A stretch of DNA of 64,000 nt. It comes from Aquatica leii. Lineage: Eukaryota; Arthropoda; Insecta; Coleoptera; Lampyridae. The DNA is taken from the NCBI GenBank assembly GCA_035610365.1, contig CM069433.1:189108760-189172759 (forward strand), given 5' to 3'. Both the position numbers and the translations under genes were made by a program. Each line of letters starts with the position of its first letter. The stretch's first letter is position 1. A model generated the notes under the pieces. It had not been told where the DNA came from. It was given only the letters and a program-made list of their open reading frames with translations, and did not search any database. Below, one piece after another: positions 22,801 to 34,760 of the stretch.

Positions 22801-24425
22801 TCAATTATGTAATAAATGTTAAATTGTTAAATGTAACACCGCTTTTATTCAATCGACCTTCGCATATGTGAATTTTAGATTATTACAGATTTTTTTTGTG
22901 ATACACTCTTAAGGTAAATCCCATTTGAGTGTATCCATTTGAAGCGGACTCGTGGTTGGCAAGGGCCTCTAGTCCATTCAGTTTTACTCCTTCCTGGCGC
23001 CCTTCGATTTTGACTTGATTTTTTTTCGTTCAAGTTTTCCAAACGGTCACGGAATTCTTCACTGAGCACCGGCAATAACTTCATTTATGTTACTTTATTT
23101 CAGACAAGTGTTACTTTGTTGAATGGGTTTGTTTTATTTATAAAATCTATTAGCACTGATTTTTATATAATTCTTATTTGAAAGCTCTTAAAGCTTTGAC
23201 ACTGTGGTAATTGTACTCAATGAAGAAGTACTTTAAAATTACTGGTTGACATGACACGTCAAAGTGACTGTTATAATGACAAAAAAGTTCCATAGGTAGA
23301 TAATGTGAAGGAGTTCCTAGAAAAAGCTCCTGATACTAGTTTTATGTTTATGATGGTAGTGCTAATAATTGCGTTGCATATTATATGTTGAAAGGAATGT
23401 TTAATAAAAGTAGATGATGTAAAAAATCATAATATTATGACACAAAAACAAAGGAAAAACGTGTCTTTATAGTTACATCGGAAGATAGAATAAACGAAAT
23501 TGAGGTTTAGAAAATTAATTTGAATTTTGGATAAAAAAATATAGACCATCACAATTGCTACGTATAAGGGCTACCGAAGTCAAACAGTTTCACAAGTCAT
23601 TGCTTTTACAGGAGATCGGTGACTTTTTTGGCCGACAGTGAAGCTGTCATCCCAGTTTTAAAAAGACACGGCGGTTAGCTTAAAAATGTTGCAGAACCTA
23701 TGCCGGAGGTAGCATCACTAATAAAGTGAAAATTTTAACATTGTCACTGTCTGAGTTGCCGTCAGTTTCCTCATCCTATAGTTTAATATTTAATAATTTA
23801 ACAAATTGTTCATTTATACTTTACGCGAATAAATAAAATAAAAATGAAAAAGAGTGCTGCTCAGTAAGGTACCGAAGAAAAGTGTTGCTAACGCGAAACG
23901 TCTCACTTTTCTTCACGATCTTTAGTTAAAATATCTGTCAATTTTCTATTTTTCCAAAAATTTACTTACTGATAGTAATCAACACGGACAACAACAGATT
24001 AAAAAAACATTTAATTCTTTAGATATAGTTCCAGTGCAGTAAAAATTTTATGTAAACGCCGGTAAATAGCACGTTTTTAAACAAACTTTTAACAAATAAA
24101 AATTTTTAGAAATTATGAAAAATAATATCATAAGTAGACTAACTAGAAACATTAAAAAAAGACAAGTCTTGTAAAACAACGACTTTAATAAAGATCTCGT
24201 ATTTGTACAATTGATGAAAATTTTGACCGTCATTTTTATTAACGTTTTTTGTTCATAATTGCAGTTTCTTTCCAAACGCTACAACTTTTTCCATAAGCTG
24301 TAAAATGTGTATTTTATTTTTTCGCAGAGGCGGATTCTAACCATTTAGTTTATAAGATATTTCTGGGGATTAACGGGATAAGATGTTGATACCTTAAAAT
24401 TATTGTAAACGGTAGTTTTATTATA
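19816..24425. other. Long stretch without a recognisable gene
   Basis: About 4.6 kb of AT-rich DNA. Open frames are short and none carries a familiar motif. A small palindrome ACGACGACGTCGTCGT lies at about 19990-20010. A degenerate hammerhead-like string lies at 23866-23897. The part around 23300-23760 is somewhat less AT-rich, but its frames are all interrupted and unrecognised. Confidence 0.5.
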
Positions 24426-26500
24426 CAGATATACCTCGCTTTAGGGACAGCCGCTTTAAGGCGCTTCACTCATACGGACACTAAAATATTTTCGGCACTT
24501 ATCTCGCTCTTACAACCATGACGCGCAGCGCTGTTTGTGTTGAGCAGTACATCAGTTTACGTAGTAGTTTCGTGTGCGCAGTTGCACCAGTTTCATAACA
24601 CGTGCATGACTCTCCAGTCCACTGCCATATTTACAAGCGTTTCAATCGTGTTAGTACGCATTTATATATTACGTTTATTGTATATATACGTATATAGTAT
24701 ATAAATTATAACTATACTATGGACACTACCCCTAAGTCTAGTGAAAGGAAGAGTCGGAAGCCTCTTACGTTAAATCAAAAGTTGAAAATTATTAAATTGC
24801 CTGATGAAAGCAATTTGAACGCTGAGAAGGCCCGTCGGCCAAGCCTAGCTCCGCAAAGAGTGAGCACAGTTATTAAGTCAAAAGAGAAGATTTTAAATAA
24901 AGTTCAAAGTGCTACTCCAATGAATACTACAGCGATAAAAAATCGAGACAATATTATTGCTGAAATGAACAAAGTTTTAGTGTTGTGGATAAAAGATTAA
25001 ACTAGCACTAACGTGCCATTAAGTCAAAGCCTAACTCAATCCAAGACCTTAACTCTATTTAATTCAATAAAGGCTTTAAAAGGTGACAAAGCTTAAAAAC
25101 AGAAGTTTGAAGCTAGCAGAGGCTGGTTTATGCGGTTCAAGAAAAGAAGCCAGTTCGGCAATATTAAGGTGCAAGGTTAAGTAGCTACTTCTGATCTGGA
25201 ATTTACAGAACGTTACCTAGCTAAGCTAGCTTTAATAATGGAAGCAGGAGGTTACACTAACCAGCAGACATTTAACGTTGACGAAACTGCCCTATTTGAG
25301 AAAAAGCTACCAGCTAAAATTTTTATTCCTAAGAAGAAAAACAACGCCAGGCTTCAAAGCTAGCAAATTAAAGCCAATGCTCATTTATCATTCGCAAAAT
25401 TCTATCGCTTTAAAGAATTACGCAAAATGTAGCTTACCTGTTTATTATCAATCAAACAAGAAAGCCTGGAGAACTGCGGATTTTTTCACTAAATGGTTTA
25501 CGGAGTATTTTAAACCTATCGTCGAAGCCTACTGAGTGAGTTAAACAAAAATTTTATTTAATATTTTGCTACTTAGTGATAATGCTTCCGGACACCCAAG
25601 AGTTATCATGGAAATGTACAAAAAAATTAAAGTTATTTTTCTGCCTCCTAACACGACATCAATCTTGCAGCCCATGCACCAAAGAATCATATCAGTCTTA
25701 TGGCAAATATTTGCTAAGGCTATTGCTGCAATCGATAGTGATTCCGATCTCAAGGTGCCACAAAAAAATAAACTGAAAGCTTACTGAAAAGGATTCAATA
25801 TTTTAGATGCCATTAAGAACATTCGTGATTCTTGGTCGAGGTCAAAATATCAACACTCAAATGAGTATAGAAAAAATTAATTTTAACCTTTATGGATGAC
25901 TTTGAAGGTTTCGAAACTACAGCGGATAATGATAAGAGGTTGTATACATGGCAAGAAAATTAAACCGTCAAGTTGATCCTAAAGATGTGACGGAATTGCT
26001 GGCTTTTTGCAATGAACTTTTAGCAGATGAGGATTTACTTTTCTTGGGTGAGCAACGTAAATTACTTCTAGAAGCTGAAACAGCTGCCGATGGATATCAA
26101 GACACAGACATAGGAAATGAGTATGAAGGATTTGGAACATTATGTAAGCTTACTGGAAACAGTTGTGTGAAGGTTTTGAAAGAATTGACAACAATTTTGA
26201 GAAAAGTTTGAAAGTAGGCAAAACATTAACAAACGGCATAGAATGTTACACTAAAACACTTCGTGAACGAAAGAGACACTCAATGAAATAAACATCATAG
26301 GCGTCTTATTTTAATCCAGTACCCATACACCATCAACTCCTATTCTTCAACAACCATCATGTCCTACCATTATACAACCATCTGCTTCACTCGAACACTG
26401 TCCACCAAGCAAGAGACTTAAATTTGTTGAAGGTTCAGATGACAAATCTCCACTATCTCCTTCAGCCTTCCTTTAATACTATTAATAAAGTCTCTACAGA
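24426..26500 (+). mobile_element. Tigger/pogo-like DNA transposon, 3' end not found
   Basis: TA followed by CAGATATACCTCGCTTTAGG at 24424-24445 is a typical pogo/Tigger tip. The transposase pseudogene follows in the same orientation. I did not find the matching inverted tip before the LTR-like unit beginning at about 26509, so the right end is probably lost. Confidence 0.6.
24719..26476 (+). pseudogene. Tigger-type transposase, degenerate
   Basis: A Tigger/Jerky-type protein has two CENP-B-like helix-turn-helix DNA-binding domains and a DDE_1 catalytic domain. The N-terminus here reads MDTTPKSSERKSRKPLTL then QKLKIIKLPDES. GWFMRFKKRS (about 25125) is the end of the second DNA-binding part. 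TFNVDETALF (about 25270) carries the first catalytic aspartate. LLLSDNASGHP (about 25567) carries the second, followed by IFLPPNTTSILQPMHQ where the third acidic position is expected. A serine/proline-rich tail with SPLSPSAFL ends near 26476. Many stops and frame changes separate the blocks. The ATG at 24719 sits just after a TATATAAATTA stretch (about 24699) that could be its promoter. Confidence 0.8.
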
Positions 26501-26903
26501 TAAAATATTGTTGCGAATTTTATTACTAACTACTTATTTATTTAAACTACGAAAAATATTGTTACTTATACTAAAAATATGTACACTTTTAAATTAACCG
26601 AACTAATTAAACATAATAATATTAAATAAAACACTTACAGTATAATTTATGTATAACGAACGCTATCACTTACACGAAGATAAGATAAAGTCTGCGGATA
26701 ACTTCACACACTTGTTTACACTAAACTCGCGTACTTCGTAGATTTATTTATAACACGCGTTAACGACTTATTTATTTAGACTTGAATTATCTTCTTAACA
26801 CTGCAGGCTTCGCATTACGGCAATAACTGACCTACAATTTGTTTCTTTGGTATATATACACATTTTGAAAATCATTCTCGAGTGTTCCATATCTTTCGAT
26901 GTA

Positions 26904-26972
26904 CGTTCTAGAAGATGGATAACAACTTCGAGAAGGCTCTTGAATTTGCGAATAACTTCCCGAACGTTTCAA
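26904..26972 (+). promoter_or_regulatory. Cluster of heat-shock-element-like palindromes
   Basis: TTCTAGAA at 26906-26913, TTCGAGAA at 26927-26934 (followed by GGCTC), and TTCCCGAACGTTTC at 26957-26970 all have the TTCnnGAA core. The last extends to a third 5-bp unit. They lie about 115-185 bp upstream of the TATA box at 27088. Binding by heat-shock factor is inferred from the motif only. Confidence 0.45.
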
Positions 26973-27087
26973 TATTTTATTTTTAAATTAAGAATGATTT
27001 TAAAAACAATAAGTTATGATTAATTTTTGAAAATTTAAATTTCCCGCCCGATAGGCAGTTGGCAAGACTGTAAAACTAGCCTCAGGG

Positions 27088-27097
27088 TATATAAATA
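27088..27097 (+). promoter_or_regulatory. TATA box of the LTR-like unit
   Basis: TATATAAATA lies between the heat-shock-like cluster and the AATAAA at 27156. A start about 30 bp downstream would give an R region of roughly 40-60 bp. Confidence 0.45.
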
Positions 27098-27299
27098 AAT
27101 GTGGGGGTTATGTTTTCATTTCCCACAAGATGTAAGACCGTTTATTTTCTACGTGAATAAAAGTATAACCTGACTTTACGTTGTTATTTGGAGTATTCTG
27201 CTATTATAAAGGTGTGTATATGTGGTAGCGAGTTAAAAAAAAGCAAGTGAAGCATTTTACGGCAATATCCGTAACAAATTTTTTTTTGTGAGTTAAAAA

Positions 27300-28810
27300 A
27301 AGAACAAGAGCGTTTGTTGCAACTGCTGGCAGAATATAAATCGTCAGAGGAAGATGGAGGCAAACTACTGTCGTCAGAAGAAAGTGACGCTAATGAAAAT
27401 GTTTCCGAGCAAGAGGTACAGTGTGATATGGATATTGAGCAAGAGGTACAATAGAGCTGTAATGTAGAGTCGAAAGAAAAACCGGATAGGTATAGAAATC
27501 CATCTCTTTTTGGCAAAGATGGAACACAGTAGTTCAAGGATCCGCCACCATCTCGTAAAACAAGATCCGCAATTGTTATAAAACAGAAACCTGGCGTTAC
27601 AGGCGTAGCAAGAGACGTAAAAACTGTTTTGGGATGCTGGAATTTATATATTACCCAAGAAATGGTGGATATGCTGGTAAAAAATAATAACAAATATATT
27701 ACACAAATACACGGTCATTTTAACCGTGAACGTTAATGTAGAACAACGGATACCATAGAAATGAAAGCTTTGTTAGGTTTTTTATATCTGGCAGGAACTC
27801 TAAGAGTCGGTCGACTAAATGTTGCTGAGCTTTGAGACAGAAACGGGACAGGTATCAAAAAATTTTGGCTTACAATGTCACAACAAAGATTTCCTTTTCT
27901 ATTACGCACTTTACGGTTCGACGATAAGGAGACAAGAAAAGAGATAAAATCAACAGACAAGCTGGCAGCAATACGTGATTTTTTTGAATTATAATTTTAT
28001 ATTATCGGCGATTGTGTTACAATAGATGAAAAGCTCGAAGTTTTCAGGGGACATGGCATATTCAAACAGTACATCCCGAATAAGCCCAGTAAGTATGGTT
28101 TGAAAATATTTGCAGTAGTCGATTCACATTGCCGCTATACTTTGAATTTGGAAGCATATACCGGTCAACAGCCCAAATGTGAATTCAGACTTCCTAATGA
28201 TCCAAATAGTCTTGTAAAACGACAAATTTCACCAATATCAGGATCAGAAAAGACAATTGGTTCACCAATTTTTCCCTTGTTTCTTAGCTTTTGAATGAAC
28301 ACAGTATAACTTATGATGGAACTGTAAGGAAGAATAAACGGGAACTTCCACCACAATTCGTAAATACAAAGGATCGGCCAGTTAGTTCAAGCAGGTTTGG
28401 TTTTTCAAGAGATATGACAATTGTGTCATATGTTCCCAAAAAAAATGTTGTATTGGTGTAGAGTATGCATCATAGTGATCACATAGACATGAACACTGAA
28501 AAGTAAATAAAACCCAAGATTATAACATATTACAAAAGTATTATAGGCGTTACCGACACAGTTGATAAACTCTGTGTCACATATAACGTTATCACTGATC
28601 GAAGAGTATGCGCGCGAAGTGAGAGAAAAGCATGAGGAGCAGGCTGCTGGTTTATCCCGAGATCATCAGGAAGCAGAAGTGATGCCACAAGGCACAAAGC
28701 AGTCCTGTTATTTTTTTAAAAAAGATAGAAAAACAAAATATTACTGTTTATCATGTCAAAAATTCTTCTCTTGAGCATGCCCAGTTTATGTGTTCAAACT
28801 GTGTGCAATA
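27300..28810 (+). pseudogene. piggyBac-like transposase B, degenerate with an internal deletion
   Basis: An acidic N-terminal region (LLAEYKSSEEDGGKLLSSEE) is followed by FKDPPPSRKTRSAIV (about 27537), LGFLYLAGTLRVGRLN (about 27773), FWLTMSQQRFPFLLRTLRF (about 27863) and KSTDKLAAIRDFFEL. The first aspartate is in CVTIDEKLEVFRGHG (about 28016), followed by FKQYIPNKPSKYGLK. Sequence then jumps from NDPNSLVKRQIS to the region just after the second catalytic block, so the Y-F-D-N-x-F-T-S segment is missing. Later blocks are SYVPKKNVVLV (about 28427), the third aspartate in VTDTVDKLC (about 28551) and a cysteine-rich end with YYCLSCQKF then, after a shift, CSNC. Numerous stops. No TTAA-flanked tips were found; the 5' side abuts the LTR-like unit. 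Confidence 0.75.
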
Positions 28811-29160
28811 ATTTTTGTGCAATAAATCTGTTTTTCAGTTTATTGGTATTTTTTTGTTGTTGCAAAGGACAGGTATTACAGCACTTTAAATTTTCGAGGC
28901 GAAATTGTTAATACATACGAAAATATTTACTAACTATGTCTTATTAGTTATTATAGTCCAAGAAATACAGATCTTTGATGTAAATTTATATTTTATTCAA
29001 ACTTTGATTCAAAAAAGGCCCTCTAAGTTGTTTTTGGAGCTGGGTCCCACAGCTAAACGTGACTAACAATTACTAGTAAAGAAGAATGAGGTAAACTTCC
29101 CATATAATAAACGTAAGGTACTCACATAGATATCGGTTGCTTGTTTGAGTTTTGCGATTT
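28811..29160. other. AT-rich DNA, no gene
   Basis: Sequence after the piggyBac-like pseudogene B. No conserved motif noted before the hammerhead-like motif at 29167. Confidence 0.5.
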
Positions 29161-29165
29161 ATCTT

Positions 29166-29207
29166 ACGCCCTGATGAAGCCCCTTACAAAAGTGGGCGAA
29201 ACATTAG
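29166..29207 (+). ncRNA. Isolated hammerhead-ribozyme-like motif
   Basis: CCTGATGA, one A, then stem II GCCC/GGGC with an 11-nt loop, then GAAACATTAGC. The core matches the hammerhead consensus. The expected cleavage triplet after stem III reads GCA rather than NUH, so activity is doubtful. No PLE coding sequence adjoins it, so it is probably the tip of a severely 5'-truncated PLE. Confidence 0.45.
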
Positions 29208-32200
29208 CAACTACGGTTACAACAGCAATAACACGGTCCAAACCCGGAATACATTCTTATCTTAGTACGTTAAAAGCTGATTTTATACCCACGTAATTCA
29301 TATAAGTTTTGAATAAACCGCAGACTAAAATCACAACGTATAAACAGTGTAAGGTAACAATGACAATGCAAATGTAAAAATAGCACGAGAGTGTTATGTT
29401 ACAAATTTGGTATGTTAAAAATTTTCGAGTATAAAATTTGTTCTCGGAACGTCCACTTTTCGATATAATGACAGTCATGCGCCATAGAGTGGTTGTTTTT
29501 GATAGCTAGAATTTTTCAACGGAAAAAAAAACATTTTTCCGGTGTCTGTGGTATACTTCACATGTACGTTTTAATGTAAGCGTCCAGGGACGTTTTCACT
29601 TCTAAAAATTTCACAAACATCTGTTTCATCAATGGGCGTATTATTGTCGCTGCTTTTGTGAAAGTTTATTGGGGTGAGCAATAACACATCTTTTTGTGAT
29701 TTATGTTGATTTTCCCGTAATTGTCTTAGCGTTTTACGATAACATCACGTGTTGGGCCAAACTGGTAAGATTCAAGAGTAATCCATTACTTTCTGCTGGA
29801 GGCAGAAGCACGTGCAAAAAGGGGTTCTCAATCAATAACGCCACTTCCAAGACAAAACCCGCCTACATTTAAGAAAGTGAAGATCAGTTGAATGCTCGAT
29901 GCATTTAATTCGGATTCATTGTTTGTCGATAAGCAACTTAATTGTCATACGATCTTATCTCTAACCTTTGCTTCATTTCCTTAGCGATTTTAGGGGATGG
30001 TTAGAGCGTGCGATAGCTGTCTACATGGACTACCGTAAGTAATTCTTTTTTTCTTTTACTTGTCAGTAATTTGAACATTTTTCGAACCTGAAATACGTAC
30101 GAACTAGATATAGTTATTATCACAATTAACGCAAGCATATTTTTGCTTTAACGATTTTAATTTACGCTAAATGCTATTTGCGACGAGTGTAACGGCACTA
30201 GTTTAGCCTTAAATCAACGATTTACTCTGAAATCATGTATTATTTAAATCTATTATATTATATGTGTACTTCGATAATTGTATGTTTGGAGTGTTGCATA
30301 TTCTTCAGGATTTGTATCAACACAAAACTGTGATATTTATAAAATTATTGTTTGTAGCTATATATATATACATACTTTTGCCTTGTTTATGTAATAGATT
30401 TTTTAACCTCTTCTTCTCTTCTTATAAGAAAAAAAATAGTTGCTATAATCACTGTCTTGTCATTTATTCTGTTTCAGTGTTAGATAGATTTAAACGGTGT
30501 CAATCAATTTAGTTTCTAATCGTTTTGGCGCATTTTTAGTTTGTTTTATAATTTAGCACCACGAAGCTTACGACCGAAATCACCGAATTCAACTGAGTTC
30601 GTGGCTAGCAACTTTTGTTGCAAGAAAACTCTCGTAGTTAATTACATGATCATGTCCGTAAGTGTTTGAGTTGGTTAAGTACAAATACAATTGTTATGCT
30701 TACGACATTGTTCAATCAATAGTTACGGTTTAGTTAACGTTGACGTCGACTTTGCTTTATGCAACCGCGCAAAAGTAAACTTGTTATAAATTAATAAATT
30801 AAAATCGAAAAATAAACGCAAATACAACCCATAAAAATCTACCTTGTAATTTTAGAAATTAAATTGTTATAAATGGTTGCTTAAATGATTTGTGTCATAA
30901 GCAAAGTGCAACTGATTTTTTCCAAATATTTTATTATTTTAACTTCTCTATTATTTATTCTATAAAAGCTTTATGTATGAATGCAAAAACATACTTTTTT
31001 GCATTGTAATTATAAATTTATTATTAAAAGCGTGTACGTAACATATATGAACTATAACATTAAAATAAAACCTATTATTAAAATTTTAATTAATTTTATT
31101 ATTCAACAACTTTATTTTACCACATTTGTAGTCAGATAAATACTATTTTGTTATATTTTGAAATGTCAGCAGCGCTTTTGTTATCTACATATAAAAACCA
31201 ATTTATTTTTTATTTTTGTTTTATTTTAGAATGACAGAAAAACTACTAATAAACTGTTTACAAACGCGTACATCCGCTGTTGACAGGAAACTATCGAATA
31301 ATCTTACCTAACTAAAACAAAAACAGTAAGTTTTTGTTTAAAATAGTTTTCGTAGTTCAACAAACCTGCACGAAAATCTATTTAAATACTTTTCAATTTT
31401 TATGTATCCTATTTACACTCAGGAACTGAAAGAAAACTTATAAATTAACTAAGAAAAACAAAGTTTTATTTACATAGTATTACGAAAACTTTTTAAATCA
31501 ATATACTTGATTAAGATTAAAAAAATGGAAAAAATAGACAAAATCGCAATATTTCCAACGCGGCTTTAGATCCAGCAATAAAATTGAACCTTTTAGGGTT
31601 AGTGCTATAATATTAGTTGAGCGTAAATTGATTTTCTGAAAAAACCGTCGCAAAACAAGTTACAGCTATATCACAAAAATAATTTAAAAATATAAAAAAA
31701 GTTTATTAGATTTTACGCACGCTTATAATTTAAAATAATGTTTATTATGCGGTTACATTCTATTATATAAGATTCTAACGAGAATATTAGAAAACCCGTA
31801 ATATATAAAGTTATTAAATAGGTGAATTGACGATCTTTAATAAGTAAGCAAACAAAAGATTGGTGTGCCGAAGTCATTTTGAAGGAAATGCTTTTAATAC
31901 TTAACCAAGATATTCAAACTCCAGATTTTCTTATAAAACGGAACTTTAAATGAATTCACTTTTCAGCGCTCAAGTAGTTTCGATCCTCCTTTGAGCCTCT
32001 TTCTTAAACTTGAATGTTTAATAGTGAACATTCCGTTTGACTCTTATAAAATTTTAACTTTTCTGTGGACTTTATTTTAGTTATAAATACTTGGTTTTGT
32101 CGCAATCGTCCTTGAACTAGTTTTGCTTCTATTAATTTTGCATGTCTGGCACTAACGTGTTTTATCAATAAAATTTTACGACTTAGAAAGCGTTACGCTT

Positions 32201-32744
32201 TTGTTACCAGGCCTATTTTTTCTTTTATGCATTCGGTTATTGATTTTTAAGAACCAGAACAAATGAAATTGCTAACAGCAAGTAAAAAATATATTTGTTT
32301 AAAGACAATAAACTAGTTTGGTTGTGATTATTAGTGATTTGAAGTCCTTGGTAAATTTATTGCAATTTGCCGCTTACAGTATTTATAAATAAGGTTTAAA
32401 CTTTAATAATTAATACAGTTTATTAACTTTTTAACCTGCGTTTAAAATTTTTCTACGATCGTTTTAATTTGACGTTTGCGTTTAGTCAAGATTTGAATGC
32501 TTTTAGTTAATTAGTTTGACCTATTTCTAATCATCTTTGTCATTTCAAATTTTTAAGTAATTTTTTTTCAATTAGCTTTATGGTTTACGTTGTTAAAACA
32601 TGCGTTGGTCGGTTTTGCCAAATTAACATTATCTTTGTGTAAATAAAATTCAGATGACATTATAATTTATGTTTATATTTACGGTCGTTTGTTTATTTTA
32701 ACGCAATTAAGAGTTTTGTTTGTCTGTCATTTGAGAGGGGTTTT
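29208..32744. other. Long stretch without a full gene; candidate host exon inside
   Basis: AT-rich DNA with short frames only. A TATATATATATACATA run lies at about 30358-30374. Splice-bounded candidate exons are listed separately at 29985-30034 and in the findings at 31230-31327. Confidence 0.5.
29985..30034 (+). other. Candidate 50-nt host exon
   Basis: Upstream is a branch-like CTAAC (29971-29975) and the pyrimidine-rich acceptor CTTTGCTTCATTTCCTTAG ending at 29984. Downstream is a consensus donor GTAAGT at 30035-30040. The enclosed sequence is open in one frame and would encode DFRGWLERAIAVYMDY. I do not recognise the peptide. The arrangement of three good splice signals around an open frame is what makes it a candidate; chance remains possible in 64 kb. 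Confidence 0.3.
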
Positions 32745-33090
32745 GCCATAAAACACCACGTTGGCACTACGTCTTGGTGAGTGTGTATTTCAGCCGCCTC
32801 TAACATGAGGACCGACGCTGTTTGCAGCCGCCCATTCTGGATCAGACGCTGCTGTGTTTCACCACATTTCCGCCCAATCTGGGCCAGACGCGGTCATGGC
32901 TACCCTTAATTAGTTTAGCCTGCAGGTCAATGCAGTTGCCCGGGGTGTGGCACTTAGTTAATAAGTAAGAGTTAAGTGCCCTGTGGAGACCAGTCTCCAA
33001 GACCCATCTCCTGTCGAAGACACTTGGTGCGACCGACCTTGGTTAAATTACTACCCCACCAGGACTTCACAGACACCCAAAACAGGATAT
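32745..33090 (+). repeat. GC-richer 5' segment of the RTE-type LINE copy
   Basis: Composition rises sharply compared with the flanks, with blocks such as CCGCCTCTAACATGAGG and CTGTGGAGACCAGTCTCC. It has no long open frame and directly precedes the reverse transcriptase fragment. It could be the LINE 5' untranslated region joined to a mid-ORF breakpoint, since the endonuclease domain is missing, or a separate SINE-like unit. Confidence 0.4.
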
Positions 33091-34760
33091 TATTAACTAT
33101 CAGATAGGACAAATCGAAAACTTAATAGAACAATAGAGAGGCTTGAATATCTTTAAAAAGGAAAATACACATAAAAGAGTAATTACTAAGCTAACTGACA
33201 AGCAGGGAAACATCGTAGAAGACAGAGAAGATTTACTGCGCATAACGGAGAACTTCTACAAAGAGGTATATGATATAAGAACAGAGATAGACGCTAATAT
33301 GGAAAATAAATACGAAGACTGTAAAATTCTTAATGTCGGCTCAGAAGACCTCCCTGACATAAAAAAAGAATATATTATTAAGGCACTTAACCAGTTAAAA
33401 AACGGAAAAGCTGCAAGAGAAGATGACATACTGCCAGAAATGCTGAAAGAATCAGGAGAATATTTTGCTGAACAACTAGCAATATTTTTTAATAATTGTC
33501 TTGCAGAAGGAGAGATACCACATGACTGCGAGACAGCCGTTGTGGTACTGATATATAAAAAAGGAGACCCAATCTGAAAAACTATAGACCCATAAGCCTC
33601 CTATCAGCCCAAAGAACAAGCAGGCTTTAGAAAGAGCTACAGCACTGTCAAACATATTCATACGATCAGAATATTGAGTGAGAAGGTAACCAAATATAAC
33701 ATCAAAGTGTGGCTTGCATTTATTGACTTTCGAATTTTGGGCAATATAAAAAGCTATGAAAAATGCAAGAATAGACCAAAGGTATGTCAATGTCATTAAG
33801 AAAATCCAAGGTGTATCAAGAATTAAATTGAGAATGCATGAAGATACCAACCAATTGACCATTAATAGAAGCGTAAGACAATGTGATATAATATCATCGA
33901 AGTTATTTACTCTGGTTCTTGAAAACGTATTCACGAAACTACACTGAGAAAATAGAGGTATCAATATATTAGGAGAAAACCTCAATAACTTAAGATTCGC
34001 CGACGATATTGTGATATTTGCTAGGAATGACATAGATTTACAAATAATGCTTACAGAATTACAGAAAGAAGCAATAACGGTTGGATTAGAAATGAACATA
34101 TCAAAAACGAAGTTCATGACAAACGAGCCTGCTGATAGAGACACAATAAGCATAGAAACTCAAAACATTGAAAAAGTTAACTCCTATATATATATCTAGG
34201 ACAAGAAATAGCGATGGGTAAGATAAATCAGAAGCTCGAGATAAACCGAAGAATACGATTGGGATGGGCAGCTTACGGGAAAATGCGACACATTTTTAAA
34301 TCCAAACTACCTCTGAGGTTAAAAACCAAAATTTACAACAAATGTATTCTTCCGGTGGCAACCTACGGATGTGAAACTTGGAGTCTAACCAAGAGGATAT
34401 TAAATAAATTGCAAATTCATCAGAGAGCAATTGAAAAAAACATGCTAGGTGTTTCGCTAGCGGCCATAAAACCAACGAATGGATAAGGAACACCACAAAA
34501 GTCCAAGATATAACACAAAAAATATGTACCCTCAAATGAAACTGGGCTGGTCACATAACAAGACACAGCAGTAATAACTTGAGTGGAAAAGTGACTAGAT
34601 GGAGACCTTGAGGGAAAAAACGAAGCATAGGAAGACCCCAACAACGATGATACGATGACATCAAACGTACAGCAGGACTAAACTGGTATTAGGTTGCACT
34701 GATTTGAGAGAGGCCTATATCCAGAGTATAGAGAACGGCTAGAGAAGAGGAGAAGAGTTT
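33091..34760 (+). pseudogene. RTE-type LINE reverse transcriptase, degenerate
   Basis: A non-LTR reverse transcriptase resembling the insect RTE group. Order: ITKLTDKQGNIVEDREDLL (about 33182), LKNGKAAREDDILPEMLKE (about 33396), VVVLIYKKGDP (about 33540), NYRPISLLS-like text, then EQAGFRKSYSTVKHI (about 33614). The active-site box is LRFADDIVIFAR (about 33989), then ATYGCETWSLTK (about 34361), WAGHITRHSSN (about 34542) and GRPQQRWYDDIKRTAGLNWY (about 34633). Damage includes a deletion after N-Y-R-P-I-S that removes about 30 residues, and a second deletion at 33728-33733 that removes the A-F-D-S-V part of motif A with its catalytic aspartate. Stops and shifts are frequent. The endonuclease domain is absent. 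The end near 34760 has no long poly(A). Confidence 0.75.

Larger units (their letters stand above)
26509..27222 (+). mobile_element. LTR-like unit with promoter and poly(A) signals
   Basis: It starts TGTTGCGAATTTTATTAC, as many insect gypsy LTRs do. In order it holds a cluster of heat-shock-element-like palindromes (26904-26972), a TATA box TATATAAATA (27088-27097) and an AATAAA signal (27156-27161). TGGTAGCGAG at 27223-27232 could be a tRNA primer-binding site just outside the right edge. That order (enhancer, TATA, short R, AATAAA, primer site) is what an LTR should show. No second LTR is present and the right tip does not end in a clear CA, so it may be a solo or truncated LTR. Confidence 0.5.

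Noticed and set aside
23290-23760. Less AT-rich stretch with several short frames
   Set aside because: All frames are interrupted and I could not tie any block to a family.
30355-30378. TA dinucleotide run
   Set aside because: Simple low-complexity sequence, too short to be notable.
33476-34153. 225-codon minus-strand frame over the RTE-type LINE
   Set aside because: It is the antisense of recognisable reverse transcriptase blocks on the + strand, so it is a shadow.
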